Assembly (NCBI GenBank): GCA_028753945.1
Contig: JAPNXP010000011.1
Location: 1,426,001-1,490,000, forward strand
DNA length: 64,000 bases
Direction of reading: 5' to 3'
DNA from: Hexactinellida sp. DTS-2022
Taxonomy: Eukaryota > Porifera > Hexactinellida
The position numbers were made by a program, and so were the translations under genes. This document shows, piece by piece, positions 42,170 through 53,299 of this stretch (positions are counted from its first letter, which is position 1; each line of letters starts with the position of its first letter). Under the pieces are notes generated by a model that made no database searches, had not been told where the DNA came from, and saw only the letters and a program-made list of their open reading frames with translations.

Positions 42170-42670
42170 TTATGAATAAATTGTAATAAAATGTGATATT
42201 CTCGAAATTTCATACAGATTTTGTTCCAAAATTAAGAAATTTCCCCTGCCTAGGCAAGTAAATGCGAGTAAATGCGGTGATTTGTTGGGAAATATGACAA
42301 AGTTTACTACAGTTCGATAACAGTTCAGTGTTTTCAACCTACATTAATTGTATCATAATTTTTCACATGTATTGTTGGTGTTCTCAAAGTTACAAGAATG
42401 GACGCCAAAAGTTGTTCCCAGGGGTTTGTAATTATGGGGGCCCCTGCCCCGAGTATAATTGATCAAAAGTTCACCCCTTAATTTTAGCAGGCCTTACATA
42501 CATTTTATTTACTTGGGAATAGAAATTTGTACGTCTTATCCGAGTACGTATTAATCAATTAATAGTAAACAATAAAATTTATTAAGCCGATGATTTAAGT
42601 ATGCAATGTTAACTGTGTATTTCGCTTTTAATTAATCTTATTTAAATAATCAGTGAGTTTTGATTGCCTT
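42170..42670. other. Spacer, no gene
   Basis: AT-rich, with a short fragment of the TACGTACT-type MITE near 42528-42550 (GTACGTCTTATCCGAGTACG). Confidence 0.4.
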
Positions 42671-42674
42671 TGAC

Positions 42675-42860
42675 CAGGGTGGTATCAACTCATTTTGAGT
42701 TGGCAGAATCAACTCATTTTCTTGAATGAGTTGAATGAGTTGGTGACAGCAAAATGAATGAGTTGAATGAGTTGGTGACAGCAAAATGAATGAGTTGAAT
42801 GAGTTGGTAGACAAAAAATGAGTTGTTTTCGCCAACTCAAAATGAGTTGATACAACCCTA
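42675..42860. mobile_element. MITE built of ATGAGTTG repeats
   Basis: Ends CAGGGTGGTATCAACTCATT and its inverted partner (AATGAGTTGATACAACCCT). The body is tandem GAATGAGTTG and its complement, with GTGACAGCAAAAT linkers. The open frames over it are simple-repeat translations. A second copy is at 43020-43179. Confidence 0.7.
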
Positions 42861-43019
42861 CTTCCGACCATGGCCAGACAACTTTCACTTTGTCGTAACA
42901 TTAATGCGTAGGGAGATCTAAATTTGGCCGGATCACTTTTGAGAGCCGACCTACGCAGCTGTTAATGTATTAGTAAACTGAAGATTTAAGATATACGTTA
43001 GTTACAATTAGTTTAATAA

Positions 43020-43179
43020 AAAATGAGTTGGCAGAATCAACTCATTTTCTTGAATGAGTTGAATGAGTTGGTAACAGCAAAATGAATGAGTTGAATGAGT
43101 TGGTGAAGGAAATTTGAATGAGTTGGTAGACAAAAAAATGAGTTGTTTTGCCAACTCAAAATGAGTTGATACAACCCTG
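43020..43179. mobile_element. Second ATGAGTTG MITE, left end truncated
   Basis: The body matches 42700-42860 and ends GATACAACCCTG. It abuts the pogo fragment and probably inserted into it. Confidence 0.65.
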
Positions 43180-43807
43180 CGGCTTTGACATGTTCTTTCA
43201 AATATTAACTCTTTGATTGCTGATTCAGCTTTCATTACGGCTCCAAACACCTGACTGTCGTAATTACTGAAGCCTTGATTTCTTTGCAAGCCATTTGGAT
43301 TTCCTGTTTCTTCTTAAGGATGTTATTTACGGCTCCCACAGATATGCCAAATCGATTTGCTACATCACGCTGGCTATGGGTTTGAGGCAAATTACACTAC
43401 ATTGAGATTTTCGGATATTGTAATATTTTTCCTTTTCAGTGACATTACGTCTAGATGAATAATTAACCTGACTTGATAGAGTAATTCAAAACTACGTAGT
43501 ACGTAATATACCTATTGATAACTTATTAGTAGTCTATGACATATATCTTTTCACGCTTTTAATATAACACCGATTATTATGTATTCAGAAACCTGACCCA
43601 TGTTCACCAATTAGAGGTTCATTCTAATTGAGATACATAGGAAGTGTTCACATAAGGTGTTCACTATTCACAGTATAGAGGTGTTCATTAAAGAGAGGTT
43701 CTTATTTAAGATTATTTCATAGGTAATTATTTGGGACCGGAATATAGTGTTCACTATTTGGAGGCGTTCACTAATGAGAGGTGTTCACTATTGGAGGTTT
43801 GACTGTA
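43180..43807 (-). mobile_element. pogo/Tigger element 5' portion
   Basis: The right end, read on the minus strand, starts TACAGTCAAACCTCCAATAG and continues GTGAACACCTC and GTGAACGCCTCC subrepeats. A helix-turn-helix coding fragment follows at 43240-43410. The distal part of the element is cut off by the ATGAGTTG MITE. Confidence 0.65.
43240..43410 (-). pseudogene. pogo-like transposase N-terminal helix-turn-helix fragment
   Basis: One minus-strand frame reads LPQTHSQRDVANRFGISVGA, then VNNILKKKQEIQMACKEIKA. The QRDVAxxFGIS-x-G-x-VxxILKxK pattern is the N-terminal DNA-binding helix-turn-helix of pogo/Tigger and CENP-B-like proteins. The neighbouring frame (ends near 43008) shows KAESAIKELIFERT. 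No start and no DDE domain remain. Confidence 0.7.
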
Positions 43808-44439
43808 ATATGTTATATAAGTTATGAAACACATCTAAAATCATGACAGACTAAATAAGATGATCAAAATATAAACCGGATTATATTTTACGCAGGCCGT
43901 AGGATGGACACCCCTGTTCTAAGATGTAAAGCGGGAGAAAAGCAGGAGACTCAAAATATATACTATTTCTTTGAATCTATCATGAATAGAACGATACAAT
44001 ATGAATAATTTTACGTTTTAATATATACAATTAGATATACGTAGATGTAGTAGATATAAATATCTTGAAAAGTTCTCGTAATTTATGGGCATTTTTCTAG
44101 AAATTTCAAGGAATTTCCTGACGATTAGGCCTTCAAATTTGTAAATATGTTGTAAAGCTTATTCCACCCTTGGTTGCACTGATTGACATATAAACTAAAC
44201 GAGAAAAAATCAGCATTATATCTGGTATAGCAACTTTCTGGAGGATGTAAGCCACCCGGGATATTTGTAAGAATTTCTTCCAAATTCGAATTAAAACATA
44301 ATAGTACAGTGTAATAATAAGGGGGCTAAAGAATCTTAACTAACTTACAAGTATATGAGTAGGACAAAAGTTAGCACTCGTATCTAGACTAATTTTTGCA
44401 AAGAAATCCAGTTATTTACTTATATATCATGAAATCATA
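43808..44439. other. Spacer without recognised gene
   Basis: AT-rich. An AAAGCGGGAGAAAAGCAGGAG patch near 43932 is related to the GGGAG element that follows. Confidence 0.35.
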
Positions 44440-44565
44440 ATATAGGAACAATTTCCAAAAAATCGGGAGCTTGAAATGTTTGGCGGGAGGTCGGGAGGAT
44501 GGGAGAAATAAAGGCTTAAAAGCGGGAGACTCCCGCCAAAGTGGGAGGGTTGGCAACCCTGCATG
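44440..44565. mobile_element. GGGAG-rich hAT-type MITE fragment
   Basis: On the minus strand it reads CAGGGTTGCCAACCCTCCC, then CTTTGGCGGGAGTCTCCCGC and further CCTCCCG phrases. That CAGGG start is the usual hAT MITE end. The other end was not found. The 73- and 88-codon frames here are its translations. Confidence 0.55.
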
Positions 44566-44749
44566 GTGGAGGTAGAGGAATGTGCATAAAAAAAATAAAA
44601 GAAAGAATTTACAGGTCTCGACCACTTCCGTATACAGGCCCGTACCAAGCAAATTATTATTGGTGCGGTATTGTGACGTCACGATGTTGACTTAAAAACA
44701 CCATTACTCTTTACTCTGTTTGAAGTTACTGACCTCGCCGCACCCAGAG

Positions 44750-44962
44750 ATTAATCCAGGCGTATTCAAAGCGCCTCCAGTCGCGAAATTTTGAAAGGAA
44801 ACTTTTCTAAACGCTCGAAATCGAGAGATTGTCCCATAGATTGTCCCATTCACATGCGCCTAAATTACTCAATTTGTATTACGTCAAATTGAGTAATTTA
44901 GGCGCATGTGAACGAACTCAAAATAAATCTAGGCGCGCTCATAAATTTTTAAATGGAAGAAA
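44750..44962 (+). repeat. AGGCGCG-type short element with embedded perfect palindrome
   Basis: Family motifs ATCCAGGCGTATTCAAAGCG, ATCGAGAGATTGTCCCATAG and ATCTAGGCGCGCTC are present. At 44851-44911 arms of about 27 nt (TTCACATGCGCCTAAATTAC and its complement) pair perfectly around a TATTACGT loop. The other two family members lack this arm duplication. Confidence 0.7.
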
Positions 44963-45099
44963 GCCTGTCCCCACCTGTACCATTATTGCCGCACGGCCCG
45001 CACCTATGGTTGTGGGTGACTTAAATATGGTGTCCGAATATTTATGTGGTTACCTAAAATATTGGTGGGGCCTAAGCAGAACCTGCTCCTACGGCCCTG

Positions 45100-45350
45100 T
45101 TATAAGGAGGGTTGACAGCAAATGTGATTTATCTCAGAGATGGTGTAGGATAGAAACTTCCAATTTAACAATTGTTCCTTGTTGTCGTGATCCCTTTACA
45201 AAGGGTCTTAACTCCTTGAAGCGATCATCACATGAAGAACTTTTTTTAATTACAGCTGTGCCTACAGCATTTTCTTGAAACCACTATTAATCAAAAGGAC
45301 CACCAAAATATAGTCCCTCCATAGGAACATGCTGTCGGCATAAGTGTAAT
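45100..45350 (-). repeat. Diverged satellite-family unit end with hairpin
   Basis: Contains TCTCAGAGATGGTGTAGGAT, TCCTTGTTGTCGTGATCCC and a degraded hairpin (TTACAGCTGTGCC ... ATGCTGTCGGCATAAGTG). An old copy of the unit family of 25-39 kb. Confidence 0.5.
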
Positions 45351-45354
45351 TTTA

Positions 45355-45535
45355 TGTATTCTAATAATTCCGGAAATTCAAATGCCTATTTTCCGAAATA
45401 TTCGATTCCGGACATTTTAAATGCCTAATTTCCGGAACAAAATAATTCCGGAAATATAACTGCGATTTTCCAGGATTTTCGATTCCTTAAATATGATCCC
45501 TAATTTCCAGAACAAAGATACATCCATAGCATTCT
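45355..45535. repeat. TTCCGGAA-rich tandem repeat
   Basis: AATTCCGGAAAT, TTTCCGAAATATTCGATTCC and CTAATTTCCGGAACAAA recur with a period of about 60 bp. A similar patch (CGTTCCGGAAATTAGG) is at 49709. Confidence 0.6.
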
Positions 45536-46077
45536 ATACACTAAGGCAATGGTGGTCACTAAAAATTTTGGACCAGGGATTGGTTAATTAAATACTTCAA
45601 TTCGACAAAATGCTTTTTCGTTATTTTGTACATTAGTTTAATAAAATCCTTATTGAATAGTTACAATCAGCCTCGTGTGTATGAATTGTGTTCATTTTGC
45701 ACAAATATAATAATATACTAACTCGAATACTTTTCCTATTTGAATTGTTCATTGGGACAATAATATATAAGGCTTTTAATATTGAATAGAAATTAACAAT
45801 AAATTAAGTATATTTTGTTCATAATAAGCAGGCCTGACTCATTAGCAATCTAGATGAGTATACTTGTATTTGAACTGATGTTCAAAGGAACTGATATTGC
45901 GTGTCACCTGTACATCTTGTTTTTATCCACCTTTTTTTTCCACCCATAATGTTAAAATTTACATTGGTGGATATTAAAAGGATTCTAATCTTTCTAATTG
46001 CCCCTTCTTTTCTATTCCAATCAACTCGCACTTATTCCAAATACATACTCAACCAGTATATTATCTATCTGAATACG
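45536..46077. other. Possible left part of P element B
   Basis: GGACCAGGGATTGG at 45572 resembles the subterminal GGACCAGGGATGCGG of P element A. A matching left inverted repeat for copy B was not found. No gene. Confidence 0.35.
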
Positions 46078-49000
46078 ATGTCTTGTCTTGTGCCTGGCTG
46101 TACCTCCAATTACAGAGGAGAAGATTTTACGAAATTTTTTTAATTTCTCAAAAGATGAGGATCTTTGGGAAAAATGGTTCAAGGCTATTCCCAGACCCAG
46201 AGAAGACTAACAAAACAACAAGATTCCAAGGGTTATTAATTCTTACATTAAAATAATCAGTTACTATAATAATTTAATTAATTAAAAGTACAAGTGTTGA
46301 TTATGCAATCTGAACCTCGTTATTGAAATTTTCCTTAGTTTGACCTCAAATACACCTTATTTAACCGTGTAGGTAATAATTGATTAACAAGGTTCCACTT
46401 CAACTGCATTTTTGCATACATCTAGATATGCATACTCCACTTTAAAGAGGAAGATATCGAAAAATCAATAAGATATTTTGATGGAAGTAAATATGTTGAT
46501 GTACCTCGCCAAAAATATGCCGTATCTAAGTCTGCGATACCATGCATTTTCCCAAACTGTCCCAGCTACCTCTCTGACACCAATGAAAGACCGAGGAGAT
46601 TCTCAAGAGAACAGAAAGAAGTAACCCTGACTGAAACAGCAATGAAACTAAGCAGAGAAGAGAGTGCAACGACAACAGCTAAGTTTTCAATTTCGTTAAT
46701 TGCTGATATTATTGATAAATTGTCGTACATTGACCCTCCAATGGTTGGACTAGTCATATACCGGATTTATACTCTATTATTTTCCTTAAGATCCTAGTTA
46801 AGGATAGTCAACCTCATATTGAAGCATCGCTCGATAAAATCTGATTTATATATCACGGCCTTTCATCAACAGAAATATCAAATAGATCTTTCCATGAAGC
46901 AAGTTAGTGACATCCGTCAAATTGAGACCCTGTTATTAGAAATAGATTGTTCACCTAGGCCTAAGATTAATCAAAGTTCAGAAACACCACAACCCACTGT
47001 TACAACTTGCCTAGAAAATGCCATTAGTAATTTGGAACACATTATTAAATTACTAGACCATGATGATTTAGATTTCGCTGCCGACGAAGCTATAAATGAA
47101 AACCTCTTTAATTCATCAAAAATAGGGTTTCATTTTTTACTTGACCAATTGAAATCTTTGAAAGTTTCCAAATTTGGGCGCCGATATAGTGTTTTAACTC
47201 AGGTTTTTTCTCTTAAGGTTCATGGTATTTCACCAGCTTGTTACCGTCTTATTCAATCTTCGAATTGTTTAACTCTACCTCATGAGCGTAATATCCTCAA
47301 AATAAAAAATTCTGTCGGTTTAGATCGCGATTATCTAAATGTTCTTAAAGAGTTTTCATCCTCTTTTAATGACAGCGAGCGACACGTCATACTTCAAATG
47401 GACGAAGTACACATACGTAGTGATGCCAGCTATAAAGGTGGTAAATAATAGGCTCTATCGACCATCCTGAAGATCACCTACAACTGTGTTTTCTATGATG
47501 GTATCTAGTTTTATGACAAAATTTTCCACAATTGTACGTCTAGTCCCTCTCGGTTCTAGCTCTGCTACGGCTCTTTTTCCCATTGTTACAAAACTATCTC
47601 TGATATAGAAAGATGTAATATATATGTTGACGCAATATGCACTGATAACTACCCACTAAATGTCAGTTTATTTAAACTTTTTTCAGCAGACCAAAAATCT
47701 CTGATGCCCATAGTAAAACATCCATGTGATCCAATCAGAGATCTAATTTTATTCTTTGACATTGTGCATATTATTAAGTCTGTTAGAAACAATTGGCTCA
47801 ATTTAAAAGACTACGAAAAGGTCTTTATCTTCCCAGAATTTACTGAATTCAAACCTCATGACTACACATATACCGAAAATATACCTCCTAATAACCTCAG
47901 AGTTTCCATCAATACATCAGAATTTGGTATCGATGCCAGTTCGTTTTCTAATTCTATGTATCCTACCATCTCCTATTCAGCCTTTCAGGACATAAGAACT
48001 CTATTCAATTCGGATAAGTGCAATTTATTCAAGCGTGCTCCCAGATTAACATCAAAAGCCTGTTGGCCATCTAGCCTGGAAAGACAAAATGTCAATTTCT
48101 CACTTAGGGTTTTTCACGAATCAACATCAGCGGGACTGTTAGCATATAACTTGGAAAATAACATTGTAGACAAAACCCAAACTGTTGAATTTTTGAAATT
48201 AATCAATGATGTTTGGGAAATGTTTAATGTGAACTGGGTAGCGAAGAATATTCGTTTTAATGACGAAATGTCTGCATCCTTGTGTTTGAACGACTCGCGA
48301 TTAATGTTTTTCAAAAACTTTGTGTCTTGGTTAGTGCTGGAGAGCTCTTCATACAGCGAAAGGAAAATTATCTCCTCAAACTTTTAAAAGTTTTATACAT
48401 ACCTGCAAGGCATTACCTTTACTACTCGAATTAATTTGTACAAAATATGGTTTCAAATACCTTCTGACATCAAGGATACAAAACGATGCTTTAGAACACC
48501 ATTTTGGTTGGTACCGGAAAATGTCAGGTTCACAGTATCACATTTCATATTGTCAAATCCTGGAGTCTAAGCGCCGGCTTCAGCTTTCTAATATTCTAAA
48601 ATTGTTTCAGATCAGAAGAGAATCTGAGACTAATGAGAGACCTACCAGTCTCTTAGAGTATTTAAGTACATTTTTCACTCAAATGACGATGAACATGCTG
48701 CTAGTTTTGATGTAGATTCCTATTTGTCAATCTTAAATGAAATCAGCCTTCCGGAAATGGCAGCATCTCAAGTTGAGTGCCTCACGTTTGTCGCTGGCTA
48801 TGCTGTATTTTCTTATCTCAAAAAATCTAGTAATTGTATATTGTGCAGGAAATTTCTGTGTACTGAAAAATCCTTACAAGTGAATGATGACATGGGCAGT
48901 CAGTCTATACTAATAGAATTGTTAGATAGGGGTTCTCTCAAATATCCATCGAGCCATGTTCTTGAATGCATTAAGGTCATTGTTGACATATTTAGCAAAA

Positions 49001-49125
49001 TTGACAGTCATAGGGAACAATTTGACAACTTTTACTCTGGCTCTTCCCGTACAAAACTTGTTCAACTGGCATGGGCCACTATGGAATTCGCGCACGCGAA
49101 AATTGACGATTATGCCATCAGATGA
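46078..49125 (+). pseudogene. THAP/P-element transposase, longest copy (copy B)
   Basis: MSCLVPGCTSNYRGED at 46078 starts the THAP C2CH finger. A one-base shift gives NFSKDEDLWEKWFKAIPR. After an intron-like gap the frame from 46430 gives CILHFKEEDI and KSAIPCIFPNCPSYL, completing THAP. The segment 46819-47448 has IETLLLEIDCSPRP, FSLKVHGISPACYRLI and LQMDEVHIRSDASYKGG, a DE motif of the catalytic fold. 47704-48387 has LILFFDIVHIIKSVRNNWL and APRLTSKACWPSSLERQNVN. 48724-49125 has CLTFVAGYAVFSYLKKSSNC with an extra CILCRK. This covers nearly all of a THAP9/P-type transposase, which cuts and pastes using an RNase H-like domain with a GTP-binding insertion. Stops and frameshifts lie between the blocks. 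Confidence 0.85.
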
Positions 49126-49311
49126 CATATTACAATTTTGAAAGGTGCTATGTATACCTTGATATCATGTTCGGATGTTCCCATAATGTTACAAGTTATA
49201 TTTCAGGTCTACTATTACAAATAATCGAGATAAAAAAGTACCCTCTATTTTACAATGGACTTCGAACTCATCCATGGTCCAATTTATTGGCCTTATATAA
49301 CGAAGGTCACG
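49126..49311 (+). repeat. 3' inverted-repeat end of P element B
   Basis: GGTGCTATGTATACCTTGAT to CTTATATAACGAAGGTCACGG matches the right arm of FB1 (6340-6538) and, in its inner part, FB2. It starts directly after the transposase stop codon. No matching left end is visible, so the element is 5'-truncated or rearranged. Confidence 0.75.
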
Positions 49312-49783
49312 GTCCAACTAATACCACTCCTTTAATTAATTTATAGTTGGGGATCCGTTATTTAAATTGTTAATTTAGGTACTTGAGCTGGGATAGTTCA
49401 ACTAAGGATTGATTAGACATATAACAATAACTCACTCTATGTAAACGCGGGGTCCCTAAATCGATAGTGATTTAGGGTACCCCAAGAACACATAGGTTGA
49501 CTAGCTATTTAGGCCCCTGGGTCCCAAAACGCTACACCGGTTTGTTTCAAATTATCTTTCATAATTTAGCACATTTATTACAAATTAATATATAGGGTTG
49601 CAAGATCAAATGTTGTTAAAGTCTATAAAAACCAATACCTTGGAGGCTATAGCGTTCCGTAATTATGTACCTTGATTTTCCGAAATGGTCTGTTCCGAAC
49701 CGGTCCGTTCCGGAAATTAGGTATGCCAAAGTTTTTTTAAATTAGGAACTTCCCAGGCTGATATCATAGTTCTTTAATTATAA
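49312..49783. other. Spacer with short palindrome
   Basis: GGGGTCCCTAAATCG ... GATTTAGGGTACCCC at 49449-49484 is a small hairpin. A TTCCGGAA-type remnant is at 49670-49740. No gene. Confidence 0.4.
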
Positions 49784-49808
49784 CTAGCGCGCTTCGCTTG
49801 CTAGGTCT

Positions 49809-50355
49809 GTTGCATGGGAAATGGACCCCCGTGGGAAATGGACCCCCCTAATTAAGTGACCATGGATATGTTCAGGGGGTCCATTTCCCACGGGGGTCCA
49901 TTTCCCAGATCTATGCGTGGGATTTGGACCCCCCTTGATATGAAAATACATTAGTCATATCCTGTTATGAAATACTTTGTACATATTAATGTAGACTAGT
50001 TCTCAATCAACTAGTTCTTGAATGAAGTTGATTCCATCAAATCAGGTACCGTGAATGAGCTAATAAGTATACTCAAAAAACGACAATCCAAATTGGTAAA
50101 TATGCAGTAACAATTAGGCAGAAAATTAACAATTCAACTCAATTAAAGGTAGACGCACCAAATTTTGTGCTCAATTAGAATGTATTTATAAAAAGTCAAC
50201 AAATTCCGTTCTTAAATAACAGGTGATAATTGTATTTCATATCAAGGGGGGTCCAAATCCCACGCATAGATCTGGGAAATGGACCCCCCTGAACATATCC
50301 ATGGTCACTTAATTAGGGGGGTCCATTTCCCACGGGGGTCCATTTCCCATGCAAC
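49809..50355. mobile_element. MITE with ~130-bp inverted repeats and 6-bp duplication
   Basis: Ends GTTGCATGGGAAATGGACCC and its complement; the inverted repeats are nearly identical apart from one extra GGGGGTCCATTTCCCAC copy on the left. AGGTCT is duplicated at 49803-49808 and 50356-50361, within the Helitron's CTAGGTC word. The high arm identity suggests recent insertion. The superfamily is unknown; 6-bp duplications are uncommon. Confidence 0.85.
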
Positions 50356-50817
50356 AGGTCTCTTCGCGGCAGAACACAACCACACACAACCGCTTCGCGG
50401 TTGGTGTGTGGTTTATATACTCCTAATATTGATCATAAAGCATAAGTAGGCCTAAATAGTGAAATTTAACAATGTGAAATTTTAGTGAATACGTCATCAT
50501 GCGATAATGAGTAAGCATAGTGGCAATCTGGTGTGACCAACGTGTCCGCATCATTAATGTACTTGTTCTATTAAATTTTCAGATTTTATCTCTTAGAGGG
50601 CGGGAATTATGTTTGATTAAGTAAATCTTCAGGATCTCGAAATGTGACAATGACGCCATAACTTGTCGAGGTGTGAGAAACTTTGAGTGGAAACCTCAAC
50701 TTGTTGGCGGGTGCCAAAAGTTACCCTTATATGCGAAAAATCTCATTTGGAAAACGTCCAGTTTCTTCAATCAACTCGGAACATACAAACAAATATATAC
50801 ACATACGTATATACATA

Positions 50818-51060
50818 CCGTATTTCCCCGAATAAGCGCCGGGTCAATAAAAATGACATTGGTATGATAAAATTTAAACACATTAGTAGATCACTGTAAT
50901 GTAATTCCATTGATTTTGGCAACTTCAGTAGGTATACTGTTGGTGGAAACCATTAGAACCCACCTCCTAAATATTATATTCTGGATTTTCACAAAAATTT
51001 CAGGATAATTTTGGCCCACGAAAACAATAAGCGCTGGGGCGCTTATTCGGGGAAATACTG
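50818..51060. mobile_element. TA-flanked MITE, TIR CCGTATTTCCCCGAATAAG
   Basis: Left CCGTATTTCCCCGAATAAGC and inverted right GCTTATTCGGGGAAATACTG (the right is GGGGCGCTTATTCGGGG inside), between TA dinucleotides at 50816 and 51061. It is in the same family as 12452-12735 and lies inside the Helitron. Confidence 0.8.
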
Positions 51061-51089
51061 TATACAGGTTTGTGTTTTACTAGTATAGA

Positions 51090-51696
51090 TTTACTATGAT
51101 TAATTAAATATTGTCAATAGCTCCTTGAAATATAGTCAATATAGCATCATCATCAAATTCAACTTTAAACTCATCAAGCAGCTTGTTAAAACATTGAATC
51201 TTCGCCAAAATCACCCATTTCCATAGAAATGTCCAACAAGGGAATATTTAGAACCCAAGAAAATAAGGAACAGATCAGTAACTTTGAGGTTGAAATTTAC
51301 ATAATAAATAAGGTCTTCAGCCTCAAATTTGAATAATGGTTCCTTATAATAAAACGTGTAATCGAAAGTAAATGTATCTACCATTGTCACAAATACATTG
51401 TGAAATTAGATTCAGAGGATCAAGTTTCTAAATAGAAAAAAAATATTTAGATAAGTTTACAATTAGAATGCATAGGGATGTTACAAATCATTGAATTGCG
51501 TATTGTTGAAAGGAAATTGTACAATTAGAACATTTTATAATGAATTTTACTCTATAATGTATGACAATATTCTATAATTGTAGATTGTAACATCTGTAAT
51601 AAATAAATTGTAATTCCATGTTTTAGCGATAATGCTCTATTTGTTTATCTTGAAAAAATTAGAAATTCTTTTTGAATAGAAATTCTAACCAATAAA
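51090..51696. other. No confident gene
   Basis: AT-rich. A minus-strand stretch near 51115-51245 reads LLDEFKVEFDDDAILTIFQG in one frame, protein-like but too short and unmatched to call. Confidence 0.35.
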
Positions 51697-51960
51697 ATCT
51701 AAAATTACAGATGTGCCGATCCTCATGCTCCATTGAAGGCACTATCTTTTGGTCGTTGGTTGTTTGATAGTGCCTCCAAAAGTACATAAAATCGGCAAAG
51801 CTGTAATTTTAGATTTTTTGAAACGTCAACTTCATTATGAAGGTGTTAAACCATTTTAGAAATGTGTTTCGGATGGAAAAGAAACTTACTGTTTTGGAAG
51901 TTACCTTTTAGCTCACTTCATTTCAGAGTATTCTTGCTAAAATGGCAATGACATGAAATC
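51697..51960 (-). repeat. Hairpin and flank of the satellite family
   Basis: AAATCTAAAATTACAGATGTGC pairs with GCTGTAATTTTAGATTT around AGGCACTATCTTTTGGTCG. It is followed by ATTATGAAGGTGTTAAACCA and CTCACTTCATTTCAGAGTAT as in other inverted units. A solitary diverged copy. Confidence 0.65.
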
Positions 51961-52590
51961 ACAATATTATGTAGTTCATGAATATAATAAGATATTTATA
52001 TTTATTTCAGATAGTTTAAACAGCAGTTAATAATTAATAGAATAATTTTGTGTCTGCAATAAAATTCCTGTTCAAATACTTCTGGCATGGTAGTGTAAAT
52101 GCATCTCATATTTCGAGAGAAATAAGAAAAAAATTCCAATTTTTCTTAGTGCTGTTGCATGAGATTTTAGCTACCATGAGATTCTTACCACTTTGACCTG
52201 GACCATGGATGATTCATTGCTATGAGATTCTACTACCATGAAATTTTTATTTCCATTGTTATTCTTTCTCACCTGTTTTCTCAAGATCTGTTCTCAATAA
52301 AATTGCGTGTTAACCACATGAAATAACTAATTTATAAAGGATTAACAAGAGTTTGATTGTGTCATTGTAATGGAATACATTCCATTTGCTAATATTATTA
52401 AAATCACTATAGTTAGTGACTAACTAAATTCTAAAAAAGGATTTATTAAGAGTTTTGATTGAGGTGCATTATTAAACTGGCATTCGTAATATATGATGGT
52501 TAACGACAATTTAAGAGATCAACAAGAGGCTGGAATTGGTGGTCAAAATTTGCTAAATATATTGCTTGGCTGGTGTTTCTCTACGCGTTA
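51961..52590. other. No recognisable gene
   Basis: AT-rich. A short ACCATGAGATTCTTACC / CTATGAGATTCTACTACC duplication lies near 52185-52240. Confidence 0.35.
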
Positions 52591-52598
52591 ATTGTATC

Positions 52599-52775
52599 CA
52601 TAGGCGTCGGACCCACCCGGCCACCCGGCATGGGCCGGGCAGCCCGAAGGGGCTACCCGGCCCTACCCGGCTCTTCTCGGCGTGAATGTAGCGGCCCCGG
52701 AATCGATTGGCCCGATCCCGGAACCTTTTGGCCGGGCGGCCCAAAGGGCCGGCGGTACCATTTCCGACGCCTATG
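52599..52775. mobile_element. GC-rich MITE with perfect 8-bp duplication
   Basis: Ends CATAGGCGTCGG and CCGACGCCTATG are perfect inverted repeats. ATTGTATC is duplicated exactly on both sides (52591-52598, 52776-52783). The interior is dominated by CCCGGCC/GGGCCGG phrases, far above the local G+C. The 8-bp duplication fits hAT or P, and the CATA start recalls the P-type ends here. Open frames across it are composition artefacts. Confidence 0.9.
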
Positions 52776-52783
52776 ATTGTATC

Positions 52784-53299
52784 GTAAGTATAATTGGCAC
52801 GAACAAGTCCACGTCTTGCATCAATGAAAATCCACTAATTCTACATCAGTTCCCCAAATCTGATCACAATCCATTTGAGAATTCAGAAGATATTCTGTTG
52901 GTGAGTGTCCACTAACTAGACTTCCAAGTAAAGCAAATAAATCCAGCTCCTTGTATTCCAATCAGGGATGCAAATGGGTTATTGATCCATGGGTCAGATG
53001 GGAGATGAGTTATGACCCATCAATAATTTGCTAGTATGTAATGCATTCGGAAAGTAAATTATTCTGCGGAATTATATGCGAATTGCCACACATACATATT
53101 TAATCAAGATATAGTTTTTATCAATAAGTATGTTTTGCAACATTAATATTATTGTCCGAACCTATCAAGTTTAATGACGATCCAAATTGTAAGGCAAGGC
53201 GAAATGCATGGAGGAAGTTTCAATCGATTAAAATCAAAGATCATAAGAACCGAAATTTTTAGGAAAGGAGTCTCATGGGTTAAAGACATCCATCTAGAG
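52784..53299. other. No recognisable gene
   Basis: A small GGGTTATTGATCCATGGGTC / GATGAGTTATGACCCATCA near-palindrome lies at 52975-53022. The rest is AT-rich. Confidence 0.35.

Larger units (their letters stand above)
49784..51089 (-). mobile_element. Non-autonomous Helitron with two insertions
   Basis: Read on the minus strand, the 5' end TCTATACTAGTAAAACACAA finishes at 51089 and the 3' end CTAG is at 49784-49787, with A and T flanks. The GCGAAGC hairpins near 49788 and 50389 and the consensus body (50400-50760) are intact. A 547-bp MITE splits the 3' hairpin zone and a TA-type MITE sits near the 5' end. Confidence 0.85.

Noticed and set aside
51115-51245. Possible minus-strand exon reading LLDEFKVEFDDDAILTIFQG
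   Set aside because: Short, frame-shifted from the preceding stretch, and not matched to any family I know.
52553-52915. Frames across the GC-rich block
   Set aside because: The block is a MITE with exact inverted ends and an 8-bp duplication; the frames are composition artefacts.
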